Shown here: positions 31,230-40,221 of the stretch, one piece after another
Layout of the letters: each line of letters opens with the position of its first letter
Numbering within the stretch: the first letter of the stretch is position 1
Assembly: GCA_948441955.1 (NCBI GenBank)
Contig: CAOJQZ010000011.1
Span: forward strand, 1 to 44,745
DNA from: an uncultured Lachnospiraceae bacterium
GTDB lineage: Bacteria > Bacillota > Clostridia > Lachnospirales > Lachnospiraceae
Length of the DNA: 44,745 bases
Direction of reading: 5' to 3'
Notes under the pieces: model-generated
What the model saw: the letters and a program-made list of their open reading frames with translations, nothing else
Told to the model about the DNA's origin: nothing
Databases searched by the model: none
Translations under genes and position numbers: made by a program

Positions 31230-32729
31230 ATGTTAAAAATGAAAGAATATGAGTTTTGGTTTTGTACAGGTTCCCAGGATTTATATGGAGATGAATGCCT
31301 TGCCCATGTTGCAGAGCATTCCCGGAAGATTGTTGAGGAGCTTAACGCATCAGGAAATCTTCCTTACAGGCTTGTATGGAAACCTGCGCTTATTACAAAT
31401 GAGCTGATCAGAAGGACGCTCAATGAGGCAAATACAGAGGAGAACTGTGCGGGCATTATCACCTGGATGCATACATTTTCTCCTTCCAAATCGTGGATTC
31501 TGGGACTCCAGGAGTACAGAAAGCCGCTGCTTCATCTGCATACACAGTTCAACAGAGAGATTCCGTATGATACCATTGATATGGATTTTATGAACGAGAA
31601 TCAGTCGGCCCACGGCGACAGAGAGTACGGCCATATTTTCAGCCGTCTTAATATGGAGCGTAAAGTGGTTATGGGATACTGGGCGGATGAGGATGTTCAG
31701 AAAAAGATTGGTTCCTGGATGCGTACGGCTGTCGGCGTGATTGAGAGCAGCCATGTCCGGGTTATGCGTGTGGCTGACAATATGAGAAATGTTGCGGTTA
31801 CAGAAGGCGATAAGGTGGAAGCACAGATTAAGTTTGGATGGGAAGTAGACGCATATCCGATAGGTGAGATCACGGAAGCGGTAGACGCTGTACCAAAGGC
31901 AGATGTTGACGCTTTGGTTGAGGAGTATTATGATAAATATGAAATCCTTTTAGAAGGAAGAGATGAAAAAGAATTCCGTGAGCATGTGGAAGTCCAGGCC
32001 GGGATTGAGATTGGTTTTGAGCGTTTTCTGGAGGAGAAGAACTACCAGGCGATTGTTACACACTTTGGCGATCTTGGCGGACTTAAACAGCTGCCGGGAC
32101 TTGCAATTCAAAGACTGATGGAAAAGGGATATGGATTCGGTGCAGAAGGAGATTGGAAAACTGCGGCTATGGTTCGTATCATGAAAATTATGACACAGGG
32201 CATGAAGGATGCAAAGGGGACTTCCTTTATGGAGGACTACACCTATAATCTGGTTCCTGGAAAGGAAGGAATTCTTCAGGCACACATGCTTGAGGTATGC
32301 CCGACGATTGCAGACGGCAGAATCACCATTAAGGAACAGCCGCTTTCAATGGGAAACAGAGAGGATCCGGCAAGACTTGTATTTACATCAAAGACAGGTC
32401 CTGCCATTGCAACGTCTCTAATTGACTTGGGGGACAGGTTCCGTCTGATCATCAATGACGTAGACTGTAAGAAGGTAGAAAGGCCGATGCCAAAGCTTCC
32501 GGTTGCAACTGCATTCTGGACGCCGCAGCCGAATCTTAAGACAGGAGCTGAAGCGTGGATTCTTGCAGGCGGGGCGCACCATACCGCATTTTCTTATGAT
32601 CTTACCTCAGAACAGATGGGCGACTGGGCGGCATGCATGGGGATTGAGGCAGTCTATATTGATAAGGACACAACGCTCCGTCAGTTTAAGAATGAACTTC
32701 TCTGGAACAGTGCAGTATATCGTAAATAG
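31230..32729 (+). CDS. araA: L-arabinose isomerase
   Basis: Converts L-arabinose to L-ribulose. The 499 residues match the family (500 in E. coli). Family segments include EFWFCTGSQDLYGDE at the start, WMHTFSPSKSW, HLHTQFNREIP, the catalytic-region GFGAEGDWKTAAMVR and GGAHHTAFSYDLT at the end. AAGGAGAG precedes the ATG. It is the first gene of a three-gene arabinose operon. No arabinose transporter or arabinosidase is present in the window. Confidence 0.96.
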   Translation: MLKMKEYEFWFCTGSQDLYGDECLAHVAEHSRKIVEELNASGNLPYRLVWKPALITNELIRRTLNEANTEENCAGIITWMHTFSPSKSWILGLQEYRKPLLHLHTQFNREIPYDTIDMDFMNENQSAHGDREYGHIFSRLNMERKVVMGYWADEDVQKKIGSWMRTAVGVIESSHVRVMRVADNMRNVAVTEGDKVEAQIKFGWEVDAYPIGEITEAVDAVPKADVDALVEEYYDKYEILLEGRDEKEFREHVEVQAGIEIGFERFLEEKNYQAIVTHFGDLGGLKQLPGLAIQRLMEKGYGFGAEGDWKTAAMVRIMKIMTQGMKDAKGTSFMEDYTYNLVPGKEGILQAHMLEVCPTIADGRITIKEQPLSMGNREDPARLVFTSKTGPAIATSLIDLGDRFRLIINDVDCKKVERPMPKLPVATAFWTPQPNLKTGAEAWILAGGAHHTAFSYDLTSEQMGDWAACMGIEAVYIDKDTTLRQFKNELLWNSAVYRK

Positions 32730-32752
32730 AGTAAGCAGGAGGAAAAGAAGAG

Positions 32753-34348
32753 ATGAGTAATATCAAAGAAACGATTGAATGTGGAAAAACAGCGCTGGGA
32801 CTTGAGCTGGGTTCCACAAGAATTAAGGCAGTACTGGTGGACGAGACCCATACGCCTATTGCTTCCGGTGATCATGAGTGGGAGAACCGTCTGGAAAATG
32901 GTATATGGACATACTCCCTGGACGATATCTGGAGCGGGCTCCGCCACAGCTATAAAAAGCTGGCGGCTGATGTGGAAGAGAAATATAATACAAAGCTAAA
33001 AAAAATCGGAGCTATCGGCTTCAGTGCAATGATGCACGGATATATGGTATTTGATAAGGACGGAAAGCTTCTTGTACCCTTCCGTACTTGGAGAAACGGT
33101 ATTACTGGTCCGGCGGCAGAGGCCCTTACCGATCTGTTTCAGTACAATATTCCGCAGAGATGGAGTATTGCTCATCTATATCAGGCAATTCTGAATAAGG
33201 AAGAGCATGTAAAGGACGCTGCATTTTTTACAACTCTGGCCGGTTACATTCATTGGCGGCTTACCGGTAGGAAGGTGCTGGGAGTGGGAGACGCTTCCGG
33301 TATGTTCCCTATTAACCCGGATACAAAGGACTTTGATGCGGGAATGGTGGAAAAATTCGACTCTCTTGTGGCAGAGAGAGGTTTTTCATGGAAATTAAAG
33401 GAGATTCTTCCGGAGGTTCTTACCGCAGGAGAGGATGCGGGGGTTCTTACAGAGGAAGGAGCACGCCTTCTTGATGAGAGCGGCGCTCTTGAGGCCGGGA
33501 TTCCCCTCTGCCCTCCGGAAGGCGACGCAGGAACCGGGATGGCGGCTACCAACAGCGTAAGGAAGCGGACAGGAAATGTGTCGGCAGGAACCTCAGTGTT
33601 TGCCATGATTGTTCTTGAACACGAGCTTAAAAAGGTATATCCAGAAATCGATCTTGTGACAACGCCGGACGGAAGCCTGGTGGGTATGGTACATGCCAAC
33701 AACTGTACCTCTGACCTGAATGCATGGGTAGGATTATTCCGTGAATTTGCAGAGTCCTTCGGCATGGATGTAGACATGAACAGCCTGTTCAGGACTTTAT
33801 ATAACAAAGCGTTGGAAGGAGACGCTGACTGCGGCGGTCTGCTGTCCTACGGATATCTGTCAGGAGAAAATATTACGGGAGTGGAAGAAGGAAGACCGCT
33901 TTTCGTACGTTCACCGGAGAGCAGATTCAATCTTGCAAACTTTATGCGGGTGCATCTTTTTACTGCGCTTGGGGCGCTCAAGGTTGGAATGGATATCCTT
34001 TTAAAAGAGGAAAAGGTGGAGATAGATGAAATTTTAGGCCACGGCGGTCTTTTTAAGACAAAAGGAGTCGGACAGGGCTTTCTTGCGGCGGCGATTGATA
34101 CGCCGGTTTCAGTTATGGAGACAGCCGGAGAGGGCGGCCCGTGGGGGATGGCTCTTCTTGCTTCCTATATGTTGAACAAAAAAGAGGGAGAGCCCCTCGC
34201 GGACTATTTGTCAAATAGAGTGTTTGCAGGAAATAAAGGAACAAAGATGGAGCCGAGGCCGGAAGATGTGGAAGGATTTGAGATATTCACACAAAGGTAT
34301 ATAAAGGGTGTTGCCATTGAGAAGGCAGCGCTTGTCCATTTGATATAG
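32753..34348 (+). CDS. FGGY-family kinase, probable L-ribulokinase
   Basis: A 531-residue sugar kinase with the FGGY/actin-like fold: N-terminal phosphate loop LGLELGSTRIKA, SAMMHGYM, then GDAGTGMAATNS, SAGTSVFAM and GHGGLFKTKGVGQGF in the C-terminal half. Placed between araA and araD, 23 bases after araA, it should phosphorylate L-ribulose. It is shorter than E. coli AraB (566) and looks closer to xylulokinase-type kinases, as does the alternative clostridial ribulokinase AraK. A xylulokinase role cannot be excluded. Confidence 0.85.
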   Translation: MSNIKETIECGKTALGLELGSTRIKAVLVDETHTPIASGDHEWENRLENGIWTYSLDDIWSGLRHSYKKLAADVEEKYNTKLKKIGAIGFSAMMHGYMVFDKDGKLLVPFRTWRNGITGPAAEALTDLFQYNIPQRWSIAHLYQAILNKEEHVKDAAFFTTLAGYIHWRLTGRKVLGVGDASGMFPINPDTKDFDAGMVEKFDSLVAERGFSWKLKEILPEVLTAGEDAGVLTEEGARLLDESGALEAGIPLCPPEGDAGTGMAATNSVRKRTGNVSAGTSVFAMIVLEHELKKVYPEIDLVTTPDGSLVGMVHANNCTSDLNAWVGLFREFAESFGMDVDMNSLFRTLYNKALEGDADCGGLLSYGYLSGENITGVEEGRPLFVRSPESRFNLANFMRVHLFTALGALKVGMDILLKEEKVEIDEILGHGGLFKTKGVGQGFLAAAIDTPVSVMETAGEGGPWGMALLASYMLNKKEGEPLADYLSNRVFAGNKGTKMEPRPEDVEGFEIFTQRYIKGVAIEKAALVHLI

Positions 34349-34372
34349 AAGAGAGAAGGGAGCTGTTTTTAG

Positions 34373-35074
34373 ATGCTTGAGCAGTTAAAAAAGGAAGTGT
34401 ACGAGGCAAATATGCTTCTTCCCAAATACAATCTTGTAACCTTTACATGGGGGAATGTAAGCGGAATTGACAGAGAAAAAGGTCTTTTTGTGATTAAACC
34501 AAGCGGTGTTGACTATGACAAGCTTACGCCGGAGGATATGGTGGTTGTTGATCTCGGCGGAAATAAGGTGGAGGGAGCTTATAATCCGTCCTCGGATACG
34601 GCGACTCATGTGGTGCTTTATAACCGGTTCCCGGATATTGGCGGAGTAGTACACACCCATTCTCCGTGGGCCACCAGCTGGGCACAGGCAGGAAGAGGAA
34701 TCCCCTGCTATGGAACAACCCATGCGGACTATCTGTACGGAGAAGTACCGTGTGTGAGAAATCTTACGAAGGAAGAGATTGACGAAGCATATGAGAAAAA
34801 TACCGGTGTGCTGATTGCGGACGAGTTCAGAGACCGTAATCTGGATTATGCTGCGACTCCTGCAGTGCTTTGTAAGAATCACGGACCGTTTACCTGGGGC
34901 GGGGACGCCCATGAGGCGGTGCACAATGCGGTTGTACTGGAAGAAGTGGCGAAAATGGCGGCACAGTGCGAATGGCTCAATCCAGATAATAGGCCGGCTC
35001 CTAAGGAGCTTCAGGATAAACATTACTACAGGAAACACGGGGCAAATGCTTATTACGGGCAGCCTGGGAAGTAA
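34373..35074 (+). CDS. araD: L-ribulose-5-phosphate 4-epimerase
   Basis: Produces D-xylulose 5-phosphate for the pentose phosphate pathway, completing arabinose breakdown. The 233 residues fit class II aldolase/epimerases. The zinc and catalytic positions are present: D75 in SSDTATH, H94-T-H96 in VVHTHSPW and H170 in KNHGPF, each one residue before the E. coli numbering. It starts 24 bases after the kinase gene, and a strong hairpin terminator follows. Confidence 0.95.
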   Translation: MLEQLKKEVYEANMLLPKYNLVTFTWGNVSGIDREKGLFVIKPSGVDYDKLTPEDMVVVDLGGNKVEGAYNPSSDTATHVVLYNRFPDIGGVVHTHSPWATSWAQAGRGIPCYGTTHADYLYGEVPCVRNLTKEEIDEAYEKNTGVLIADEFRDRNLDYAATPAVLCKNHGPFTWGGDAHEAVHNAVVLEEVAKMAAQCEWLNPDNRPAPKELQDKHYYRKHGANAYYGQPGK

Positions 35075-35089
35075 AAAGGAATAATAAAA

Positions 35090-35123
35090 ACGGATTGCAG
35101 AGAAACGAAATGCTGCAATCCGT
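35090..35123. terminator. Bidirectional terminator between araD and the ECF gene
   Basis: An 11-bp stem, ACGGATTGCAG (35090-35100) with CTGCAATCCGT (35113-35123). On the minus strand it is followed by TTTTTATTATT, so it is a clear terminator for the ECF S-component; on the plus strand the T-rich CTTCTATTTTG also allows it to end the arabinose operon. Confidence 0.8.
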
Positions 35124-35152
35124 CTTCTATTTTGTCCAATCACTTGAAAGCT

Positions 35153-35689
35153 TTACCAGTTTACCTTCTGTGTAATCTCCCGGATATCCGGAACTGCCAG
35201 CAGGATCGGATACAATATAAAGGAGATCAGAAGTCCGCTTACACCTTGAATCAGATTTGCCGGGATACTTGCCGCCGCAGAGGATACTCCATAAAGAGGA
35301 ATCTCACACAAAAAGTATCCGCCTGTTACAAAAAGGATGTCCGTAGTACCGCCGAGTATTACTGCAGTGCACCGGCTTTTGGAGGTTTTGCCGAATTTTT
35401 GATAAAGAATTCCGGCAATGAATGCAATGCTCCCTTTGACGGCAAATGTAATCGGAACATAGATAAAGTATCCTCCTAAAAGATCGGCCATAGCAGAACC
35501 AATGCCTGCGGCGGCAAGTCCCCATACGGGACCGAGAATTATACCGGAGAGAATGACAATAGCGTCGCCGGGATGAATGTAGCCGCCTGTACCAGGTGTG
35601 GGAATGCGTATAGACATAGTCGCAGCGCATGCAAGTGCGGCAAATAGCGCTGTCATAACAATTTTTTTCAGATTAGAATTACTGTCCAT
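35153..35689 (-). CDS. ECF transporter S component
   Basis: A 178-residue substrate-binding membrane subunit of an energy-coupling-factor vitamin or cofactor importer, with about six hydrophobic segments. The N-terminal ALFAALACAATMSIRIP and the conserved GGYIHPGDAIVILSG and GSAMADLLGG are typical of the riboflavin-like S-component group. The shared EcfA/EcfT module is not in the window and would be encoded elsewhere. No riboswitch is seen upstream to indicate the vitamin. It is a single gene, ended by the shared terminator. Confidence 0.85.
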   Translation of the reverse strand: MDSNSNLKKIVMTALFAALACAATMSIRIPTPGTGGYIHPGDAIVILSGIILGPVWGLAAAGIGSAMADLLGGYFIYVPITFAVKGSIAFIAGILYQKFGKTSKSRCTAVILGGTTDILFVTGGYFLCEIPLYGVSSAAASIPANLIQGVSGLLISFILYPILLAVPDIREITQKVNW

Positions 35690-35809
35690 AACAAAAACCT
35701 CTTTTCCTTGTAAGTAATATGTATTTCTGCATGTATACTTTATAACATATCTGGAATGAATAAAAGAACCAATATTTATAAAATTAACCAGTCCAGTTTA
35801 AAGGGCTTA

Positions 35810-35838
35810 TTGTTGAGAGGAGAAATTTGTGCTATACT
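35810..35838 (+). promoter_or_regulatory. Promoter of helD
   Basis: TTGTTG (35810-35815), 17 bases, TATACT (35833-35838), about 60 bases before the helD start. Confidence 0.65.
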
Positions 35839-35897
35839 TGTGCTTATCAGAATAGATGGTTTTGCGGTGAGATTCAAAACAGTAAGGAGACCGGCAT

Positions 35898-37967
35898 ATG
35901 AGCAGAGGGGCTGAATTTCTCATCTATGTGACGGAAAAGTTAAAGAACAGAATAAAAGAATTAAGCGGGAAGATTCAAAGTGTAAAAAAAGATATAGAGA
36001 GCATGAATGCATATTATTGGGAGAGCTATACGGAAATGGATCAGTATGGCTATGAAAATTATGATAATCAGCAGGCGCTCCTTAGTCAGGTAAATGCAAA
36101 TCAGAATAATCAGAGGCTGTTTGCACGATACAGGAAGCTTTTGGATGCGCCTTTTTTCGGAAGTGTGGAGTTCCTCTATGACGGAGAGGAGGAGCCGGAA
36201 ATATTCTATATTGGAATTGGGAATTTTTCTGAGGAGCCGGGAGGCACGCCTTTAATCTATGACTGGAGGGCGCCGGTCAGCGGCCTTTTTTATGATTACG
36301 ATAAGGGGAGAGCGTCCTACAGGGCGCCCCAAGGATTGCTTGAGGGAAAAATATGTTCCAAATGGCAGTATAAGATTCGAGGGGGCAGGCTGCTTTATGA
36401 GTTTGAGAGTGATATGAAAATAGATGATGAGATTCTAAAGGAAGAGCTGGGCACGAACAGCGATACGCAGCTTAAGAATATTGTCCGCACGATTCAGAGG
36501 GAGCAGAATGCAATTATCCGTAATACGAAGGATCGTATTCTGGCAATTCAGGGAGTGGCAGGAAGCGGAAAGACCTCTGTGGCCCTGCACAGGATCGCCT
36601 ATCTTCTCTATCATGAAAGAGAGGGTCTTAGATCCCGGAATATATTGATCCTGTCGCCGAACAGCGTGTTTGCGGATTACATTTCCCATATTCTTCCGGA
36701 ACTTGGAGAAGAGAATATTCAGGAAACGAGCCTTGATCTATTTGCCTGGAGGGAGCTTTCAGACGTAGCGGCAGATTGTGAAGACTATTATCATCAGATA
36801 GAGCGGCAGATTAAGGGCAGAGGGGATCACGGCGGCCTCTGGAGCCTTAAGGATGAAGAAAGATATCGTTGGAAACAGTCAGAAGAGTTTGTCCAGTCCG
36901 TAGAGGGGTTTCTGGTGGAGCTTGAAGATCGGCTGCTGGATTTCCATGCTATTTCTTTCCGGGATTTCGAAAAGAAAACAGAAGAGATTATGAAGCTTTT
37001 TTATGACCGTTTCAGCGGCGCTGCCATTCTGTCCAGAATGGATACGGTCATGGAATATTGTATAGATGAATATGAAACGCTTAGGGGACATGAGCTTGGG
37101 GAAGAGGAAAGAGAGTATATTCAAAATCAGTTTTTATCAATGTATGTTACAAAAGATATTTATGAAATTTACAACTGGTTTTTGGAGGGAAACGGCTTTC
37201 CGACATTGCCGGAGGTTCCGAGGGAGGAGAGGCTTTTATTGTATGAAGATGTCTTCCCGCTTCTTTATCTTAAATGCAGACTGTGCAGCGAAAGAGGACG
37301 GCGGAATATACGACACCTGGTCATTGATGAAATGCAGGATTATTCCTATCTTCAATATGTTCTTCTGGAAAAACTTTTTCCGTGTAAAATGACGATTCTG
37401 GGGGACTATGCACAGACTGTTGATTTTATGGAGCAGGACGTGTTTTCATTTTTGCCGAAAATATTCGGAAAAAAACTCCGAAAGGTCACAATGGACAAAA
37501 GCTACCGTAATACGATGGAAATTGCACAATATGCGGGAAAGCTTGCAGAGACAGGAGAAATCAAATATTTGAGGCGCCACGGAAAAGCGGTTTCTGAGGA
37601 AATATACAGAACGTCTGAAGAGGCGTTAGAAGCAGTTCTCTCCCATGTAAGAGTTTTGGGAGAGACAGACGGGCAGTATGAGACAGCGGCATTGCTTTTT
37701 ATGACGCAGCATGAGGCGTATAAGGCATACGAATATTTTAAAAGACTCCGCATAGATGTATGTTACATTAACAGAGACAGCCAAAGCTTTGAAAGGGGGC
37801 TGACGGTTACGGCATATTATATGGCAAAGGGACTGGAATTTGACCAGGTGTTTATTATGGGAGGCAGTAAGGAAAACGGCATGTTTAAAAATTTTCGTTA
37901 CATCAGCGCCACAAGGGCATTGCATGAACTTTATGTCTGTGATATTGTAGAAGAATCAATGGAATAG
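35898..37967 (+). CDS. helD: HelD-type RNA polymerase-associated ATPase
   Basis: A 689-residue superfamily 1 helicase-like ATPase. HelD proteins pull stalled RNA polymerase off DNA and recycle it. The N-terminus is charged and helical, consistent with the coiled-coil arm that enters the polymerase channel. The HelD hallmark YDWRAPVSGLFYD is at 121-133, Walker A GVAGSGKT at 219-226, Walker B-like LVIDEMQDYS in the second half, LGDYAQTVD, and a final KGLEFDQVFIMG. It is at the short end of the family range. TAAGGAG precedes the start; galM follows after 14 bases. Confidence 0.88.
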   Translation: MSRGAEFLIYVTEKLKNRIKELSGKIQSVKKDIESMNAYYWESYTEMDQYGYENYDNQQALLSQVNANQNNQRLFARYRKLLDAPFFGSVEFLYDGEEEPEIFYIGIGNFSEEPGGTPLIYDWRAPVSGLFYDYDKGRASYRAPQGLLEGKICSKWQYKIRGGRLLYEFESDMKIDDEILKEELGTNSDTQLKNIVRTIQREQNAIIRNTKDRILAIQGVAGSGKTSVALHRIAYLLYHEREGLRSRNILILSPNSVFADYISHILPELGEENIQETSLDLFAWRELSDVAADCEDYYHQIERQIKGRGDHGGLWSLKDEERYRWKQSEEFVQSVEGFLVELEDRLLDFHAISFRDFEKKTEEIMKLFYDRFSGAAILSRMDTVMEYCIDEYETLRGHELGEEEREYIQNQFLSMYVTKDIYEIYNWFLEGNGFPTLPEVPREERLLLYEDVFPLLYLKCRLCSERGRRNIRHLVIDEMQDYSYLQYVLLEKLFPCKMTILGDYAQTVDFMEQDVFSFLPKIFGKKLRKVTMDKSYRNTMEIAQYAGKLAETGEIKYLRRHGKAVSEEIYRTSEEALEAVLSHVRVLGETDGQYETAALLFMTQHEAYKAYEYFKRLRIDVCYINRDSQSFERGLTVTAYYMAKGLEFDQVFIMGGSKENGMFKNFRYISATRALHELYVCDIVEESME

Positions 37968-37981
37968 AATGGAGGTAGAAT

Positions 37982-39025
37982 ATGGGCTTGAAAAGGACAG
38001 AATTTGGCGTAACAGATAATGGAGAGGACACCTGTCTGTACACCTTTGAAAATGCACAGGGAATGCAGATGAGGGTTACAGATTACGGGGCGTCCCTTGT
38101 ATCCGTGATTGTAAAAGATAGGAAGGGAAATATGCGGGACGTGGTTCTTGGTTATGACAACGCCGCGGGATATGAAAATGATAATAATCTGTTTTTTGGC
38201 GCGATTGTAGGGAGGAACGCTAACCGTATTGGAGGAGCCTCCTTTGTCATCAATGAAAAACGTTATGAATTATTTCAGAATAATAATGGTAATAATCTTC
38301 ACAGCGGTCCGGATTATTTTATGAAAAGGAGCTGGAAGGTAGAAAAGACGGAGGAAAACAGTATTACTTTCTCCCTATTCAGCCCTCATATGGATCAGGG
38401 ATATCCGGGAAATGTTACAATTTATGTTACCTATACCCTGACGGAGGAAAATGAGGTGCGTATTGCGTATCAGGCGTGTCCGGATGAGGATACGGTTTTA
38501 AATATGACAAACCACAGTTACTTTAATTTGGACGGACATGGGGCAGGAAGCGTGCTTGAACAGAAGGTTTGGATTGATGCCGATACATATACAGAGGCAG
38601 ATGAGGAGTCTATTCCCACAGGAAGACTGATTAAGGTGGAGGATACGCCGATGGATTTCAGGGTTCCTAAAGCTATAGGACAGGATATCGAAAAGGACTA
38701 TCAGGCGCTTGTATACGGTCTGGGTTATGATCACAATTATGTGTTAAACGGAGAAGGCTATCGGAAAGTGGCCAGCTTAAGCTCCGAAGCAAGCGGAATC
38801 CGAATGGATGTATATACGGACTGTCCTGGAATGCAGCTTTATACAGCAAACTTTCTGGCAGGAGAAACAGGGAAGGGCGGAACATCCTATCCGAAGAGAT
38901 GCGCGGTATGTTTTGAGTCCCAGTATTTCCCGGATGCAGTAAATCATGCGGAATTTAAAGGCCCTGTCTGCAAAAAAGGCGAGACCTATTATACAGTAAC
39001 GGGCTATCGTTTCAGCGTAGAATAG
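37982..39025 (+). CDS. galM: Aldose 1-epimerase (mutarotase)
   Basis: Interconverts alpha and beta anomers of galactose, glucose or other aldoses. The 347 residues match the family. Seen: GRNANRI and NNLHSGPD near residues 80-105, the catalytic-histidine stretch TNHSYFNL, GYDHNYVL, and the C-terminal FESQYFPDAVN with the catalytic glutamate. GGAGG precedes the start. It lies between helD and tsaE with short gaps, so it may share their transcript. Confidence 0.93.
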   Translation: MGLKRTEFGVTDNGEDTCLYTFENAQGMQMRVTDYGASLVSVIVKDRKGNMRDVVLGYDNAAGYENDNNLFFGAIVGRNANRIGGASFVINEKRYELFQNNNGNNLHSGPDYFMKRSWKVEKTEENSITFSLFSPHMDQGYPGNVTIYVTYTLTEENEVRIAYQACPDEDTVLNMTNHSYFNLDGHGAGSVLEQKVWIDADTYTEADEESIPTGRLIKVEDTPMDFRVPKAIGQDIEKDYQALVYGLGYDHNYVLNGEGYRKVASLSSEASGIRMDVYTDCPGMQLYTANFLAGETGKGGTSYPKRCAVCFESQYFPDAVNHAEFKGPVCKKGETYYTVTGYRFSVE

Positions 39026-39037
39026 AAGGAGTGCCTG

Positions 39038-39472
39038 ATGGTATCAGCAATAAAAGAGACAGAAAATGAGAGGGAAACCTGTGAGCTTGGCTTCCATATG
39101 GGAAAGAGAGCTAAGGCAGGTCATGTGTATACACTTGTGGGAGATCTGGGCGTGGGGAAAACCGTGTTTACAAAGGGATTTGCCGCAGGACTTGGCATAG
39201 GGGAGCCGGTGTGCAGTCCTACGTTTACTATTGTACAGATTTATGAGGAAGGGCGTCTGCCCTTCTATCATTTTGACGTTTATCGTATCGGAGATATAGC
39301 AGAGATGGATGAGATCGGCTATGAGGATTATATTTACGGGGAAGGTGTAAGTCTGATTGAGTGGGCTGACCGGATACCGGAGCTTTTGCCGGAGCACTAT
39401 ACAGAAATAAAAATAGAAAAAAATTTGGAAAAAGGATTTGATTATCGGAGGATTATGGTATGCGAATATTAG
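39038..39472 (+). CDS. tsaE: tRNA t6A biosynthesis ATPase TsaE
   Basis: The small ATPase of the complex that makes N6-threonylcarbamoyladenosine (t6A) at position 37 of ANN-decoding tRNAs. It has 144 residues. Walker A is GDLGVGKT at 35-42, followed by SPTFTIVQIY and FYHFDVYRI, a segment typical of the family. The start follows AAGGAG. It overlaps tsaB by 13 bases. Confidence 0.94.
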   Translation: MVSAIKETENERETCELGFHMGKRAKAGHVYTLVGDLGVGKTVFTKGFAAGLGIGEPVCSPTFTIVQIYEEGRLPFYHFDVYRIGDIAEMDEIGYEDYIYGEGVSLIEWADRIPELLPEHYTEIKIEKNLEKGFDYRRIMVCEY

Positions 39473-40221
39473 CTCTTGACAGCTCCGGGCTTGTTGCCAG
39501 TGTGGCCATTGTAGAAGGAGATGAGGCAGGCGGCAATACTATAGCGGAATACACAATAAACTATAAAAAGACACATTCACAGACCTTGCTTCCTATGCTG
39601 GACGAAGTGGTGAAGATGACAGGGGTTAATCTTGACAGTATAGATGCCGTCGCAGCCGCAGGAGGGCCGGGTTCTTTCACAGGGCTCAGGATTGGCGCCG
39701 CCACAGCGAAGGGACTGGGACTAGCCTTGAATAAACCGCTGCTCCATGTACCTACGCTGCATGGTCTTGCCTATAATCTGTGCGGGACAGACAGCATCGT
39801 CTGCCCTATTATGGATGCAAGGCGCGGACAGGTTTATACCGGAATATATGAATTCGACGGAAACAATCTGGTAGTTCTTGTGGATCAGACGGCGGTCAGC
39901 ATTGAGGAATTAGGAGAGAAACTTTGCGCCTATGACAGAAAGATACTTTTTTTAGGAGACGGAGTTCCGGTCTTTCGGCACCTGCTTGTGGAACGCATTA
40001 TGGCGGGGAAGAAAATCGGGTTTGCACCTCTTAATATGAACCGGCAGCGGGCGGCTTCTGTAGGAGCCCTTGCTCTTCGGTATTTTCATGAGGGAAAAGC
40101 GCAGAGCGCCGCTGACTTCAAACCGGACTATCTTCGGGTATCTCAGGCAGAACGGGAGAGACAGGAAAAGGAAGCAGAAAAGAGGAAGGAGGAAGTGGAT
40201 CATGTTTCAATTTCAGTGTGA
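39460..40221 (+). CDS. tsaB: tRNA t6A biosynthesis protein TsaB
   Basis: Non-catalytic partner of TsaD in t6A synthesis, 253 residues with the ASKHA fold: N-terminal ILALDSSGLVASVAI, AAGGPGSFTGLRIG near 66-79, and the C-terminal half ending in a charged, lysine/glutamate-rich tail. The start follows CGGAGG and lies within tsaE. Its last 20 bases overlap the threonine aldolase gene. Confidence 0.93.
   Translation: MRILALDSSGLVASVAIVEGDEAGGNTIAEYTINYKKTHSQTLLPMLDEVVKMTGVNLDSIDAVAAAGGPGSFTGLRIGAATAKGLGLALNKPLLHVPTLHGLAYNLCGTDSIVCPIMDARRGQVYTGIYEFDGNNLVVLVDQTAVSIEELGEKLCAYDRKILFLGDGVPVFRHLLVERIMAGKKIGFAPLNMNRQRAASVGALALRYFHEGKAQSAADFKPDYLRVSQAERERQEKEAEKRKEEVDHVSISV

Noticed and set aside
34385..35143. 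A 252-codon minus-strand reading frame opposite araD
   Set aside because: Long, but entirely antisense to araD and running through the downstream terminator; composition is not protein-like.
35690..35897. Riboswitch before the ECF S-component
   Set aside because: The interval is short and AT-rich and shows no conserved TPP, FMN, cobalamin, folate or preQ1 elements.
40070..40201. Longer N-terminus for threonine aldolase
   Set aside because: The 44 extra residues would be read through tsaB in another frame and do not look like aldolase sequence; ATG 40202 has a good ribosome site.
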